From contig NZ_NFJV01000027.1 of assembly GCF_002160055.1 (NCBI RefSeq), positions 1 to 48,118 on the forward strand: DNA of 48,118 nucleotides. Reading direction: 5' to 3'. This document shows, one piece after another, positions 34,269 to 43,266 of this stretch. The notes beneath the pieces were generated by a model. That model was not told the origin of the DNA. It did not search any database and was given only the letters and a program-made list of their open reading frames with translations. The DNA is from Mediterranea sp. An20 (lineage in GTDB: Bacteria; Bacteroidota; Bacteroidia; Bacteroidales; Bacteroidaceae). Positions within the stretch are counted from its first letter, which is position 1. Each line of letters starts with the position of its first letter. Made by a program: the position numbers and the translations under genes.

Positions 34269-34444
34269 CGGATATGGCAAAGAAAAATAAAAAAGGAAAG
34301 GAAGAATCATGCAGACTCTTAAGCGAATTTCAGATGGAACAGCTTGCAAGGTTCATCATACAAGGAACCGGACAAGTCTACCATTACGGAACCGAAAAAC
34401 GGAAAAGGATTGCGGCGCCCAGCGGTGCCGTAATCGTTTTTTGA
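34265..34444 (+). CDS. Small ORF between PRTRC C and F, or the N-terminal part of F
   Basis: A 59-aa frame that begins ATGA on the C stop and ends TGA at 34442-34444. It reads MTDMAKKNKKGKEESC, then LLSEFQMEQLARFIIQGTGQ and ends AAPSGAVIVF. It looks coding rather than random. Its stop overlaps a TTG that starts the F frame (TTGA), and a run of six T precedes it. A -1 slip there would fuse it to F as ...AVIVF-LNTVFSSC. It could thus be a separate coupled protein, a programmed frameshift product, or an F gene broken by a 1-nt loss. Confidence 0.6.
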   Translation: MTDMAKKNKKGKEESCRLLSEFQMEQLARFIIQGTGQVYHYGTEKRKRIAAPSGAVIVF

Positions 34445-35415
34445 ATACGGTCTTCTCCAGCTGCGTGCCCGGATTCCTTGTAAAGGACTATGAGGGGAAA
34501 CCGTTCAATATCCTGACGGAAGACAACTACGAATACCTGCTCGGCTCATACCTAAGATACGCGGAACTCACGGGGGTAAAAGCCCGGCATGTCCCCGGCA
34601 GGAATATCGGAGAAAGCATAGACCAGCTGGTCTATGACATGGAAACGCTGCTCAAGGACGATGTCGGTGTCAATATAGAACAACAGGGACAACGTCTGTA
34701 CTTTAACTTGTGGAAATGTCATGAATGGGGAGAATATACGCTGTACTATTTCCCCGTGAAATTTGTGGAAGAACTGACCCCTGTACTGAGACGCATCGCC
34801 ATATCGTTCATCAACGGTATGGCGAATGCCAACGGGATAACCACGATTCTGGACGGTGACGATACGGAAACGGTGCTTGACTGGATTGAAACGGATGACC
34901 GGGATGAACCGGAAGACGATACACGACGCAGGAATGCCATCGTCAGCTCATATAGGAACGGGAAAATCAGAAGGCTGCTGCAAAGGGTGGAAAGCACATC
35001 CTATTACAAGAACCTGCCAGCCGCCATACAAAGATATTCCCCGCAGGACGGATGGGAAGCGGTTTTGCTGGAACTGATGGAAGAGGGGCTGCAGTTCCTC
35101 TTCCCGGAAAAGCCGATCATGCGCTACTGTTATGACCCGTTCTTCGAGGAGGAACCGGATTACCGGCCGATGGATCTTGACAGGCAGATACGCATAGCTT
35201 ATGACATCCATGACATTGTGACGGAAAGTCTTGAGGAACAATATAATTCCGAGAGGCTGGAGACATACGATCTGATTCCGGTCACCACAATGGCCCTGTC
35301 TCCGGAAACGGACAGCCTGTTCAAAATGGAGGACGACTACCCTGAACGCTTTTTCAAATGGTCGGACAAATTTATAAACCATATATCAAATAATAAAGAA
35401 GATGGGAAAAAATGA
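34441..35415 (+). CDS. PRTRC system protein F-like
   Basis: The convincing coding region starts around 34441 (TTG, MNTVFSSCVPGFLVKDYEGK); an open frame from 34309 adds 44 residues that are out-of-frame-like, because the small ORF occupies that stretch. The product of 324 aa is acidic and helical, with YEYLLGSYLRYAELTGVKAR, LYFNLWKCHEWGEYTLYYF and YCYDPFFEEEPDYRPMD. It is assigned by position between C and B and by general resemblance to PRTRC F. It overlaps gene B by 14 nt. Confidence 0.7.
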   Translation: MNTVFSSCVPGFLVKDYEGKPFNILTEDNYEYLLGSYLRYAELTGVKARHVPGRNIGESIDQLVYDMETLLKDDVGVNIEQQGQRLYFNLWKCHEWGEYTLYYFPVKFVEELTPVLRRIAISFINGMANANGITTILDGDDTETVLDWIETDDRDEPEDDTRRRNAIVSSYRNGKIRRLLQRVESTSYYKNLPAAIQRYSPQDGWEAVLLELMEEGLQFLFPEKPIMRYCYDPFFEEEPDYRPMDLDRQIRIAYDIHDIVTESLEEQYNSERLETYDLIPVTTMALSPETDSLFKMEDDYPERFFKWSDKFINHISNNKEDGKK

Positions 35416-36100
35416 ACTTACGAATATGATACATGCCACCCTTTGTCCCCGTGCGGTACTGATAGCCTACACTTATGAAGGGGATAAAAAGTATTTCCTG
35501 GAACAGCGGTCCATTGACGGGAAAGGAAAGATGGGCGAAGGACATCCCGTAACGGTCGAGTTCATGAACGAGCTGGTACGGAACTATTCGGAGACACACA
35601 GCAGTACGCCATACGGCAGGCTGCCGTCCAACCTGTTGTATGCCGATTCCCGCAAAGGAAGCGAAAAATACATCTGGTATAATCCTCCCGGGAAACGGAT
35701 GATGTATTTTGTCAGCGGCCTCGGGATCGAGAATGCGGAATACAACCTGCCGGGAATCATCTACGAAGCCAGGGACTCGCAGCTGGACGTTTATGCCTAC
35801 AAGGATGACCGGCCTGACAGGGAGACGGACCTTTATGCGGCACCTTTATTCAATGTGACAGGCTCAAGCGTATGCCTCGGTTCGGCCAAGATAGAAAAGC
35901 CACGGGACATGACTTACTCGAACCTGCTCGAATACTGGGAAAGAAAATTCTGGCTGACAGAGTTTTCCCACTTAGGGGGCCACGGGAATCCGACCAGATC
36001 AAATCTCGTGCTGGTGACAAAGGCCGCACGGGACAAGGCTTTCGACCTCGGAGAATTGAAATCATTACGAAATCTCAAACTTAAAGACATCCTGAAATGA
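35402..36100 (+). CDS. PRTRC system protein B, possible E2-like
   Basis: A 232-aa protein with the family pattern: CPRAVLIAYTYEGDKKYFLE at the start, WYNPPGKRMMYFVSG in the middle, LPGIIYEARDSQLDVYAYKD, and a conserved Cys in APLFNVTGSSVCLGSAKIEK. The lone conserved Cys after a beta-rich region resembles the active-site loop of E2-like proteins, which I raise only as a hypothesis. It starts inside F and its stop overlaps the ThiF start (ATGA). Confidence 0.8.
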   Translation: MGKNELTNMIHATLCPRAVLIAYTYEGDKKYFLEQRSIDGKGKMGEGHPVTVEFMNELVRNYSETHSSTPYGRLPSNLLYADSRKGSEKYIWYNPPGKRMMYFVSGLGIENAEYNLPGIIYEARDSQLDVYAYKDDRPDRETDLYAAPLFNVTGSSVCLGSAKIEKPRDMTYSNLLEYWERKFWLTEFSHLGGHGNPTRSNLVLVTKAARDKAFDLGELKSLRNLKLKDILK

Positions 36101-36885
36101 AAAGAGTACACTACACAGACAGCTATCTCATCAACCCGCAGCATCCGGTGACGGTGAACCTCATCGGTGCGGGAGGGACAGGCTCGCAGGTGCTGACCTG
36201 CCTGGCAAGGCTTGACATAACGCTCCGGGGCCTCGGGCATCCCGGACTTTTCGTGACGCTCTATGATCCCGACATCGTGACGGAAAGCAATATCGGGCGC
36301 CAGCTCTTCAGCCCTTCAGACATGGGACTGAACAAGGCACAATGCCTGATTACGCGGATAAACAACTTCTTCGGCAACGACTGGAAGGCGTCTCCGGAGA
36401 TTTATCCGGTAATACTGAAAGACACCAGGCGAGACAACTTGGCCAACATCACGATAACCTGCACGGACAACATCAAGTCACGCCTTAATCTGTGGAACAT
36501 CCTGAAGGCAGTGCCGATATCGGAATACAGGTCATATGAGACCCCCCTGTATTGGATGGATTTCGGGAACACACAGACATCCGGGCAGGTTGTCATAGGG
36601 ACAATACCCAAAAAGATCAAACAGCCTGAATCCGGACTGTATGAGACAGTGGCTTCCCTGAAAGTCGTTACCCGTCTCGTGAAATATGCGAGGGTGAAAG
36701 AGAGTGACTCCGGTCCGAGCTGCTCTCTTGCAGAGGCCCTGGAAAAGCAGGATCTTTTCATCAATTCCACATTGGCGCAGCTCGGTTGCAACATCCTTTG
36801 GAAGATGTTCCGTTACGGGATGATCGAGCATCACGGGCTATATCTCAATCTGGAAACATTGAAAACCAACCCGATACCTGTATGA
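36097..36885 (+). CDS. PRTRC system ThiF family (E1-like) protein
   Basis: A 262-aa adenylating enzyme. The nucleotide-binding motif is NLIGAGGTGSQVLTCLARLD; the E1 signature YDPDIVTESNIGRQLF carries the Asp and the Arg used in adenylation, with LNKAQ supplying the Lys; and a Cys in SDSGPSCSLAEALEKQDLF is the candidate thiol. It overlaps gene B by 4 nt. By family it should activate the C-terminal carboxylate of a small protein; the obvious local substrate is the 73-aa protein C. Confidence 0.9.
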   Translation: MKRVHYTDSYLINPQHPVTVNLIGAGGTGSQVLTCLARLDITLRGLGHPGLFVTLYDPDIVTESNIGRQLFSPSDMGLNKAQCLITRINNFFGNDWKASPEIYPVILKDTRRDNLANITITCTDNIKSRLNLWNILKAVPISEYRSYETPLYWMDFGNTQTSGQVVIGTIPKKIKQPESGLYETVASLKVVTRLVKYARVKESDSGPSCSLAEALEKQDLFINSTLAQLGCNILWKMFRYGMIEHHGLYLNLETLKTNPIPV

Positions 36886-37004
36886 CGGATATCAAGATTT
36901 GAAAAACAGTGCGCAAAGCGCAGAAGTTGTGTGAACAAAATATAAAATCAAGACATCGCGTAATTTTTGTCTGAACTTTTCTACTTCCGGATAAAAATTT
37001 TGCC

Positions 37005-37012
37005 TACATTTG
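37005..37012 (+). promoter_or_regulatory. -7 box in the region between the PRTRC and ankyrin genes
   Basis: TACATTTG fits TAnnTTTG. The -33 element is unclear. It would give a leader of about 490 nt before the gene at 37510, containing a dinucleotide repeat and a degenerate ORF copy, or it may serve a doubtful 82-aa frame starting at 37034. With those two items, this is all I see in the gene-free stretch 36886-37509. Confidence 0.35.
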
Positions 37013-37226
37013 TATTTGGCAAATTGTATCTTTATGAAACATACAGGTAAAATAGGACATTTATCTTCCATTTTTATGATGGAGAACGGACTTCCTCCCC
37101 ATGCCGGGATGTGGGACGGGCTGGCCTTTCCCATGTGCCTTAAAAGCCTGATTTATAATCATAAAAATACTGAAAACAAGGTGTATTATACGGCTGAAAA
37201 TTTGGAAAATCAGGAAATCCGTATAA

Positions 37227-37246
37227 ACACACACACACACACACAC
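37227..37246 (+). repeat. Dinucleotide repeat (AC)10
   Basis: Ten AC units. Simple repeats of this kind change length by slippage. It lies in a leader between cargo genes, not in a convincing gene. Confidence 0.8.
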
Positions 37247-37308
37247 AGGAACTCGCGCGTCAAGATATTACAAAACATTTAATTACCAAAGGATTACCGG
37301 GAACAATT

Positions 37309-37450
37309 CTGTCCGGTTATTCCCGATGTCCGATAATCATTTATCAGAAATACAGCGTTCCTCCGTGTTTTTCGGAACAAGGCGGAACGGAACTTTTGTC
37401 CGGCGGCATTCGTTCAGCGGGTTTCCCGTGTCCGAGTGCCGCTGTCTTTT
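37309..37450 (+). pseudogene. Degenerate ORF repeat, copy A
   Basis: Related to 44791-44930. In two frames split by a shift it reads HLITKGLPGTILSGYSRCPI and then FIRNTAFLRVFRNKAE followed by CPAAFVQRVSRVRVPLSF; copy B has the equivalent SLSGYPRPPI, IKETTFLLVRVSKAE and CPAVFIQRVSRVRMPPDF. A stop at 37334-37336 and the frameshift make copy A non-coding now. The end of the block also forms a hairpin (GCGGCATTCG with CGAGTGCCGC, tip CGGGTTTCCCG). It lies 60-70 nt before a gene start, as copy B does. Confidence 0.45.
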
Positions 37451-37509
37451 TCCGTGCGACCTTCCGACAAAGACCCCGGCATTCCTTGAACCTAAAATGA
37501 AATCGTGCC

Positions 37510-37998
37510 ATGAAGACTATTCCCGTAAATAGACCGGAGATACCTCCGCCAAACCTGGAACAGCTGTTCAACTCCGCTATCGGATATATGTATGGCGGGG
37601 AATACGCCTTTGCCTACCGATGTCTTGACCGGACGGACCAGTCCGATTTGTACCTGTCCTACAACAAGGCTTTGTGCTGCTACCGTGTGTCGTGGTTCAG
37701 CGAATGCCGTAATCTACTCTTGGAAGCGGAAAGGCAGCTTCCGTCCCTGACGGATATCCGTATGGACGATTTGCCTGATGATTTCCTCCGGTGGGAACAT
37801 GAGGACAGTCCCGACCTGTGCCCGATGCCGTATGGCACACTGCCTTCTATAGCCGCCGTACAGATACTGAAACTGAAAGCGTACAATTCGTACCAGTTGC
37901 ACCTGTACGGCGAAATGAGGGATGCGGCCTCCCGGCTGGGCGGAAAATACAAATCCATCAATGAACTCATAAAAGAAACATATCATGGTAACATGTAA
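37510..37998 (+). CDS. Hypothetical TPR-like protein
   Basis: A 162-aa helical protein. The first part (FNSAIGYMYGGEYAFAYRCL and LYLSYNKALCCYRVSWFSEC) has the spacing of tetratricopeptide-like helix pairs. No signal peptide. Its end overlaps the ankyrin gene start by 14 nt, so they are co-expressed and probably act together. Confidence 0.65.
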   Translation: MKTIPVNRPEIPPPNLEQLFNSAIGYMYGGEYAFAYRCLDRTDQSDLYLSYNKALCCYRVSWFSECRNLLLEAERQLPSLTDIRMDDLPDDFLRWEHEDSPDLCPMPYGTLPSIAAVQILKLKAYNSYQLHLYGEMRDAASRLGGKYKSINELIKETYHGNM

Positions 37999-39571
37999 CG
38001 ATATTTATTCAATGTACCAGACCCGGAAGCCGGAGGCTGAGATACTTCAGGCTTTCAGGGAGGTTCCGGTGGATGATCGGGACAATATCATCGAAAACCG
38101 CACTCCGCTCCACCTGGCCTGCTACATCGCCAACGAGGAAGCTGCCCGCATCTGTATTTCGCGTGGGGCAGATGTGAATGCCAAGGACTACAACGGACGC
38201 ACACCCTTGTTCACGCTGGCCAATTTCATGTGTGAAAATCATTTGGAAGAAGACAGCAGGGCTTCCATAGCCGCCCTGCTGCTTGAGCACGGGGCGAGGC
38301 TGTCACGTTCCGCCCCGGACTCGACCGCCCTGATAGAAGCCGCCCGGCGGGGACTTTTCCGCTTGGCGACGGTCATCGTCAATTCCGGTTGCAGGATAGA
38401 CCAGACAAACGGCAGCGGCATGAACGTGCTGCACGCAGCCTGTGAAGGGGCCGACGTGAAATCTGACTTGCGTCGAGCTGTGCAGGCCTTGCAGGAAATC
38501 CGCTCACGCACCACCTTGAGCGAAGACGTGCGGAAACAGAAAGAGTCCGAATGCGAAGAAAAGGTGGCATATTATGAGGGGAAAGACAAGGAATCGATGG
38601 ATTTTGTCCGCCTGCTGCTGGCCAACGGACAGATAGACCCGGACGAGAAAACCAATTTGGGAACCACCGCATGGGACTGCGCCATCAGTCGCAAAGCCAT
38701 GAAGATAGCGGCGTTGCTCACCGGCAGCAATCCTGAGGAGGATGAACTTGCCGCCCTGCACGGCAATATGGACGTGTTCCAGGCCATATACAACCAAAAC
38801 CTGACGGCACTGGAAGCCCTGTTGCGCTCGGGCGTGGAGTTGCAGACCGTCTGCGAGCATAAAGGAGACCTGAGCGGTTTTTACGGGCTGTCCCCGCTGG
38901 CGTGCGCCATGTCATGGTTCGACAGATACCCGGAACCGGCGGACATGCTGCTGGACGCAGGAGCCGATCCGAATTACCGTTTCGGGAACGAGGACACCGC
39001 CTTTGAAATCGCGAGCAAGATAAGGCAGAGTTCGACGCATATCGAACGATACACCGCTTTTCTGGAAAAAATGCTGCGCCACGGATGGGACATCGGGATG
39101 CCTGCCGACAAGGAGGGGAACACGACCTTGGGACTTGCCTGCCGCAACTGCACCTGTAACTGGGGAAGGGCCGCCATCCCCATTCTGCTGAAAAACAAGG
39201 CCGACGTGAATACGGTCAACCGCTGCGGACAGACCCCGCTAATGCTGCTGTACGGTGCCCGTTCTTGGGATGGCAAAAGCCCTTACAAGCCCTACGATGG
39301 ACATGTCTGTGGGAATGAAGAGTCGGATGTGCTCGAAATGCTATTGGAGGCCGGTGCGGACACCGGCAAGAAGGACATCTGGGGCAATACACTACTGCAC
39401 TACATTGCCGGAAGCTGCTTGGACAGCGGAGTGAAAAAAGGAACGGACCTGTTGCTCGACTTCAGCCTGCCAGACGTGAACGCGGTGAACAATGAGGGGC
39501 TGACGGCGCTGGACATAGCCACCGAAAAAAACAGTGAGATAATGGTAAAATTTCTGATAAAATATTCCTGA
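37985..39571 (+). CDS. Ankyrin repeat protein (large)
   Basis: A 528-aa soluble protein with ankyrin units visible at about residues 35-70 (NRTPLHLACYIANEEAARIC), 70-110, 115-150, and in the last third (GNTTLGLACRNC, CGQTPLMLLYGARSW and GNTLLHYIAGSCLDSGVKKG). The central part (about 155-330) is less regular. Ankyrin proteins bind partner proteins, and in polymorphic-toxin loci they are a common immunity type. It overlaps the gene before and is 4 nt from the next. Confidence 0.85.
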   Translation: MVTCNDIYSMYQTRKPEAEILQAFREVPVDDRDNIIENRTPLHLACYIANEEAARICISRGADVNAKDYNGRTPLFTLANFMCENHLEEDSRASIAALLLEHGARLSRSAPDSTALIEAARRGLFRLATVIVNSGCRIDQTNGSGMNVLHAACEGADVKSDLRRAVQALQEIRSRTTLSEDVRKQKESECEEKVAYYEGKDKESMDFVRLLLANGQIDPDEKTNLGTTAWDCAISRKAMKIAALLTGSNPEEDELAALHGNMDVFQAIYNQNLTALEALLRSGVELQTVCEHKGDLSGFYGLSPLACAMSWFDRYPEPADMLLDAGADPNYRFGNEDTAFEIASKIRQSSTHIERYTAFLEKMLRHGWDIGMPADKEGNTTLGLACRNCTCNWGRAAIPILLKNKADVNTVNRCGQTPLMLLYGARSWDGKSPYKPYDGHVCGNEESDVLEMLLEAGADTGKKDIWGNTLLHYIAGSCLDSGVKKGTDLLLDFSLPDVNAVNNEGLTALDIATEKNSEIMVKFLIKYS

Positions 39572-39575
39572 CGAT

Positions 39576-40550
39576 ATGGACAACAGCCAGACTTTTATTA
39601 ACGCCTGCCGTAACGGGCAGAAAAGCATCGCCCAGATATTCCTGAAAAAAGGAGGAATAGACGTGAACAGGCGGGATGCGGAAGGCAACACGCCGCTGTA
39701 CTACGCCTGTCTGAAGGGCTACCGGGACCTGGCGCTCCTCCTTCTGGACAACGGGGCTGACGTGTCGGTAGTGAACAACCGTTCGGAAACGCCTCTCCAC
39801 GCTGCGGCAAGGAGCGGCAACAAGGAAATCATCGGGAGGCTTGTCACGAACGGCGCGGACATGAACGCCACGGACGCCGCCGGCAGGACGCCCCTGCTTT
39901 GCCTGCTGGACAACAGGCGCACGGACGCCGCCCTCTTCCTTATCGGCAAGGGGGCTGACACGGAAATCGCCGACAGCGACGGACACAAGGCCATAGACTA
40001 TGCCACCGCACACGGGCTGCGGGAGGTAGTGTCCCGTCTTTCGACGGACAGCACCAGCGACGTATCCGGCAACACCCCGCTTCACCAGGCCGTCTATAAC
40101 GGACAGGGAGAAATCGTCCGTTCCCTGCTTGCCTCGTCGAAAGCAATGCTGGACGCTACCAACGACAACGGCGAGACCCCGCTGGTCATCGCCTGCATGA
40201 CGGGAAACCTCATGATGGTCAGCCTGCTGCTCGATGCGGGAGCCTACCCGGACAAAGCCCTGCTGGACGGCAACACGCCGCTGCATTATGCCGCATCATC
40301 GGGCAACCGGTTCATCGGCGATGCCCTGCTGAAAGCCAAGGCCGGTGTGGACATGCAGAACCGCAACGGCGAAACCCCTCTGATTGTCGCGTCAAGGGGC
40401 GGGCATAACGAGTTTGTCGCATTGTTGGTGGAAAATCACGCCAATGTCAATATGGCGGACAATTCCCAGCACACGGCTCTGTATTACGCCGGTGAACGGG
40501 GATATAACGAGATCGTAGAAACGCTCCTTGAGCATGGAGCAGAAGGATGA
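39576..40550 (+). CDS. Ankyrin repeat protein
   Basis: A 324-aa protein made of nine or ten consecutive ankyrin units from residue 1 to 320 (EGNTPLYYACLKGYRDLALL, SETPLHAAARSGNKEIIGRL, GNTPLHQAVYNGQGEIVRSL, GETPLVIACMTGNLMMVSLL, GETPLIVASRGGHNEFVALL and others). No other domain or signal peptide. It starts 4 nt after the larger ankyrin gene and is followed 34 nt later by a DUF1266 gene. Confidence 0.9.
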   Translation: MDNSQTFINACRNGQKSIAQIFLKKGGIDVNRRDAEGNTPLYYACLKGYRDLALLLLDNGADVSVVNNRSETPLHAAARSGNKEIIGRLVTNGADMNATDAAGRTPLLCLLDNRRTDAALFLIGKGADTEIADSDGHKAIDYATAHGLREVVSRLSTDSTSDVSGNTPLHQAVYNGQGEIVRSLLASSKAMLDATNDNGETPLVIACMTGNLMMVSLLLDAGAYPDKALLDGNTPLHYAASSGNRFIGDALLKAKAGVDMQNRNGETPLIVASRGGHNEFVALLVENHANVNMADNSQHTALYYAGERGYNEIVETLLEHGAEG

Positions 40551-40584
40551 TGACAATAATTTATTAACTGTTTGATACGAAAAT

Positions 40585-41622
40585 ATGTCAAAAGAAACAA
40601 ACAACTCGATGAGTCCTGAAGAAATGGCAAAAGCCAGTCAGGACGCTATCAAGGCCGCAATGGAACAAGCTCAGGCATTGTACGGGAATATTCCTGGATT
40701 TCAAAGTTTCGACCTTGCCAAAATGCAGGAAAAGCTGATTGCGGATGCGGCGGCCAACATTCCCGGCATGGAAGGGAAAGTACAACAACCGGAAATGGAG
40801 GACACCTCCGCCATGAGTCCGGAAGAGGTAATGAAGATGTACTCGCAGGGGCTGGATTTTGTCGGACATGCGATGGTGCAATGCGACCCGGACATGATGA
40901 GCGACGACATGAAGGACATGCTCGCCGGCATGGACGATATGTTCGATTTCGAGTGGGAAATAGAGCGGAAAGATGACGGAAAACTGACACCCACGCAGCA
41001 ACGGCTGCTGGCTTTCGGTGCCCCGTTGCTCGTACTCAGCAGTGACTATGTGGATTCCATAGAGACCTCGCATGAGATGTACAATCTGAAGGAGATGCTC
41101 AAAGATTCGTGGGATGTCACGGACAGGACATCCGCATTGGAAACCATCGGCTGGCTGCTGCATGAAGGACACCATGAAAAAGTGGACAAAGTACTGGCTG
41201 AAGTCGTCGCCAAAGGTTTGGATAACCTGTCCGAAGAAGAGCTGCAGGACGAGGAAACGAAAACAGCCGAAGTCTGCACGACCATTGAAAAAATGCTTGA
41301 AGACGGCTATTGTTCTGCCGAAGACCTGCCTGCCACAGCATTGGCATGGGACCTTGTCCGCGCGGTAAACATGGCAAGATGGACTCACCTGTTCGGCTAT
41401 ATCAGCGAGGAGGAGATGTGGCAGACCATGCAGGCTGTGGCAGAGTCGGCCGGGGAACACTTTGCGTCATGGAACGCATACGGACTGAGCTTCGTGCTTG
41501 GCCGTGGCGCATGGCAAGGAGATTCCGACCAGTGCGAAGGAGCCTATGAGATCGTGTCCACCCTGCTGGAAAAGGCAGAATCCCCGTGGATGCAATTTGA
41601 GTTCAACCTCTCTAACGGATAA
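40585..41622 (+). CDS. DUF1266 domain protein
   Basis: A 345-aa acidic soluble protein. The N-terminal 90 residues are Met/Glu-rich and helical. The C-terminal DUF1266 domain covers about residues 215-345 (TALAWDLVRAVNMARWTHLF, LFGYISEEEMWQTMQAVAES and SWNAYGLSFVLGRGAWQGDS). The family is often found near secretion or toxin-immunity genes, with no proven activity. It lies 5 nt before the LemA gene, so the four genes 40585-43246 form one operon with the ankyrin genes. Confidence 0.8.
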   Translation: MSKETNNSMSPEEMAKASQDAIKAAMEQAQALYGNIPGFQSFDLAKMQEKLIADAAANIPGMEGKVQQPEMEDTSAMSPEEVMKMYSQGLDFVGHAMVQCDPDMMSDDMKDMLAGMDDMFDFEWEIERKDDGKLTPTQQRLLAFGAPLLVLSSDYVDSIETSHEMYNLKEMLKDSWDVTDRTSALETIGWLLHEGHHEKVDKVLAEVVAKGLDNLSEEELQDEETKTAEVCTTIEKMLEDGYCSAEDLPATALAWDLVRAVNMARWTHLFGYISEEEMWQTMQAVAESAGEHFASWNAYGLSFVLGRGAWQGDSDQCEGAYEIVSTLLEKAESPWMQFEFNLSNG

Positions 41623-41627
41623 GTGTC

Positions 41628-42194
41628 ATGGCAGCCATTATCATAGCATCTGTTTTCGGACTTGTCGTCCTGCTCGTGGTGACATGGGGGATCGTGACCT
41701 CGAACAGCCTTATCGCGAAGAAGAACCGTGTAAAGCAATGCAAGAGCGGCATCTGCGTGGCCTTGAAGCAAAGGAACGACCTGATTCCCAATCTTGTCGC
41801 CTCCGTCAAGGCATATATGGGGCATGAGAACGAAATACTTACCCGCATTGCCGAATTGCGTTCCAAGGTTTCCAACGCGTCCGAATCGGAACAGATCAAG
41901 GGAGGTACGGAGATTTCGTCCCTGCTGGGCAAGCTGAACGTGGCGGTGGAGGACTACCCGGAGCTGAAAGCCAACGAACAGTTCCACCACCTCCAGTACC
42001 AGATAGCGGAAATGGAGAATGAGATCCAGGCCATCCGCCGCACCTACAATGCGGCCGTGACCGACTACAACAACGCCATCGAAATGTTTCCGTCCTCGAT
42101 AGTCGCATCGTGGCGCAAGCATGAGCAGCAGGAACTGGTCGAGTTCCCTGAAACCGAGATGGCTGCGGTGAATGTAAAGGAAATGTTCAAATAG
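41628..42194 (+). CDS. LemA family protein
   Basis: A 188-aa protein with an N-terminal membrane helix (IIIASVFGLVVLLVVTWGIV) and a helical domain with the LemA pattern (QRNDLIPNLVASVKAYMGHE, NEQFHHLQYQIAEMENEIQA and RRTYNAAVTDYNNAIEMFPS). LemA proteins are membrane-anchored, extracytoplasmic and of unknown function. It is followed 8 nt later by a DUF3137 protein, a pairing seen in other bacteria. Confidence 0.9.
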   Translation: MAAIIIASVFGLVVLLVVTWGIVTSNSLIAKKNRVKQCKSGICVALKQRNDLIPNLVASVKAYMGHENEILTRIAELRSKVSNASESEQIKGGTEISSLLGKLNVAVEDYPELKANEQFHHLQYQIAEMENEIQAIRRTYNAAVTDYNNAIEMFPSSIVASWRKHEQQELVEFPETEMAAVNVKEMFK

Positions 42195-42202
42195 CGGAAA
42201 GT

Positions 42203-43246
42203 ATGGAACAGAACCCCATAGATTTCAAGGCCCTGTCGCAGCATCTGCGGAAAGGGCTGTCCCGTGTCCGCCGGTTGCGGCGGGTGGTGCGGTGTCTGAC
42301 AATCATTGTCTATACCGCTACCCTGTGCTGGTTTGCCTTCTGCCTTTTCGGGAGCCTGTTGGTCAACTACGAGACGACAGACTACGAAACCTCGATGAAC
42401 AACTGGAAGTATATCATGGCCGGCTTCATTGCGTTCTGCATCTTCCATTACGCCTTCATGAAAAGCTTCAACGCCTTGAACCGCCAGGAAAACGGACTGA
42501 TGGCCGGTATCCTGGCCGCCCTGTTCCCCTCGGCTCGGTATGCGCCGACCGCAAGGATGAACCCGAAAGCCTTGGAAAACAGCCGGCTGTTCGCCACTCC
42601 GGGTTCGGACGTCCCGATCAGCTCGACGTGCTACGGCTATGTGGAAATCCCGTCCGGCGACCGTTGCATTACCGTGGCCGACGTGGGCATCACATCCTCT
42701 AACAAGAAGGATTTCTCTTTCTTCAACTTCCTTGAGGTGCCCTACCAGTATTTCATCCGCCCAATCTTCGGTAGCCGTATTGAGAGCACCATGCACAGCT
42801 TCCGGGGCATGTTCGGGTGCTGTGCGCTCCACCGCACCTTCCGGGGATATGTGATGCTACTGCCCGACCATCTGGAGGGCAAAGTCGGCTATCTCGCGCA
42901 AACGGTGCAGGGCTTCAAGGACAAATACGGCGCGAAGTTCGTACATCTGGAAGACCCGGAGTTTGAGAGGCTGTTCGTGGTTTATGCGGACGACGAGGTG
43001 GAAGCCCGCATGATACTCACCCCGGCGATGATGAGGAAACTGACGGAACTGCGTAAGTCGTTCGACCGCGACCTGATGCTCTCGTTCAACGGCAACATGC
43101 TCTATTACGCATCGGAAACGCCGGACGGATTCCTGCGTCCCGGACGTAAGTCACTGGACGATGAGCAATTGCTGGAGCAACTGTACAAGGAAGTGAATTT
43201 CTGTTTCCTTATAGAAAGTGAGATAAACAATAAACCCAATTACTAA
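42203..43246 (+). CDS. DUF3137 family membrane protein
   Basis: A 347-aa protein with two membrane helices at about residues 30-55 (IIVYTATLCWFAFCLFGSLL) and 70-90 (YIMAGFIAFCIFHYAFM) and a cytoplasmic domain with the DUF3137 features (FRGMFGCCALHRTFRGYVML and YADDEVEARMILTPAMMRKL). It lies 8 nt after lemA, so LemA and DUF3137 probably form a membrane complex. Confidence 0.85.
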   Translation: MEQNPIDFKALSQHLRKGLSRVRRLRRVVRCLTIIVYTATLCWFAFCLFGSLLVNYETTDYETSMNNWKYIMAGFIAFCIFHYAFMKSFNALNRQENGLMAGILAALFPSARYAPTARMNPKALENSRLFATPGSDVPISSTCYGYVEIPSGDRCITVADVGITSSNKKDFSFFNFLEVPYQYFIRPIFGSRIESTMHSFRGMFGCCALHRTFRGYVMLLPDHLEGKVGYLAQTVQGFKDKYGAKFVHLEDPEFERLFVVYADDEVEARMILTPAMMRKLTELRKSFDRDLMLSFNGNMLYYASETPDGFLRPGRKSLDDEQLLEQLYKEVNFCFLIESEINNKPNY

Positions 43247-43266
43247 CAAATAAAAAGAATTGTAAC

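Noticed and set aside
37034..37282. An 82-aa frame containing the (AC)10 tract
   Set aside because: It encodes a His-Thr run from the tract and unrelated low-complexity sequence; no homologous pattern seen.
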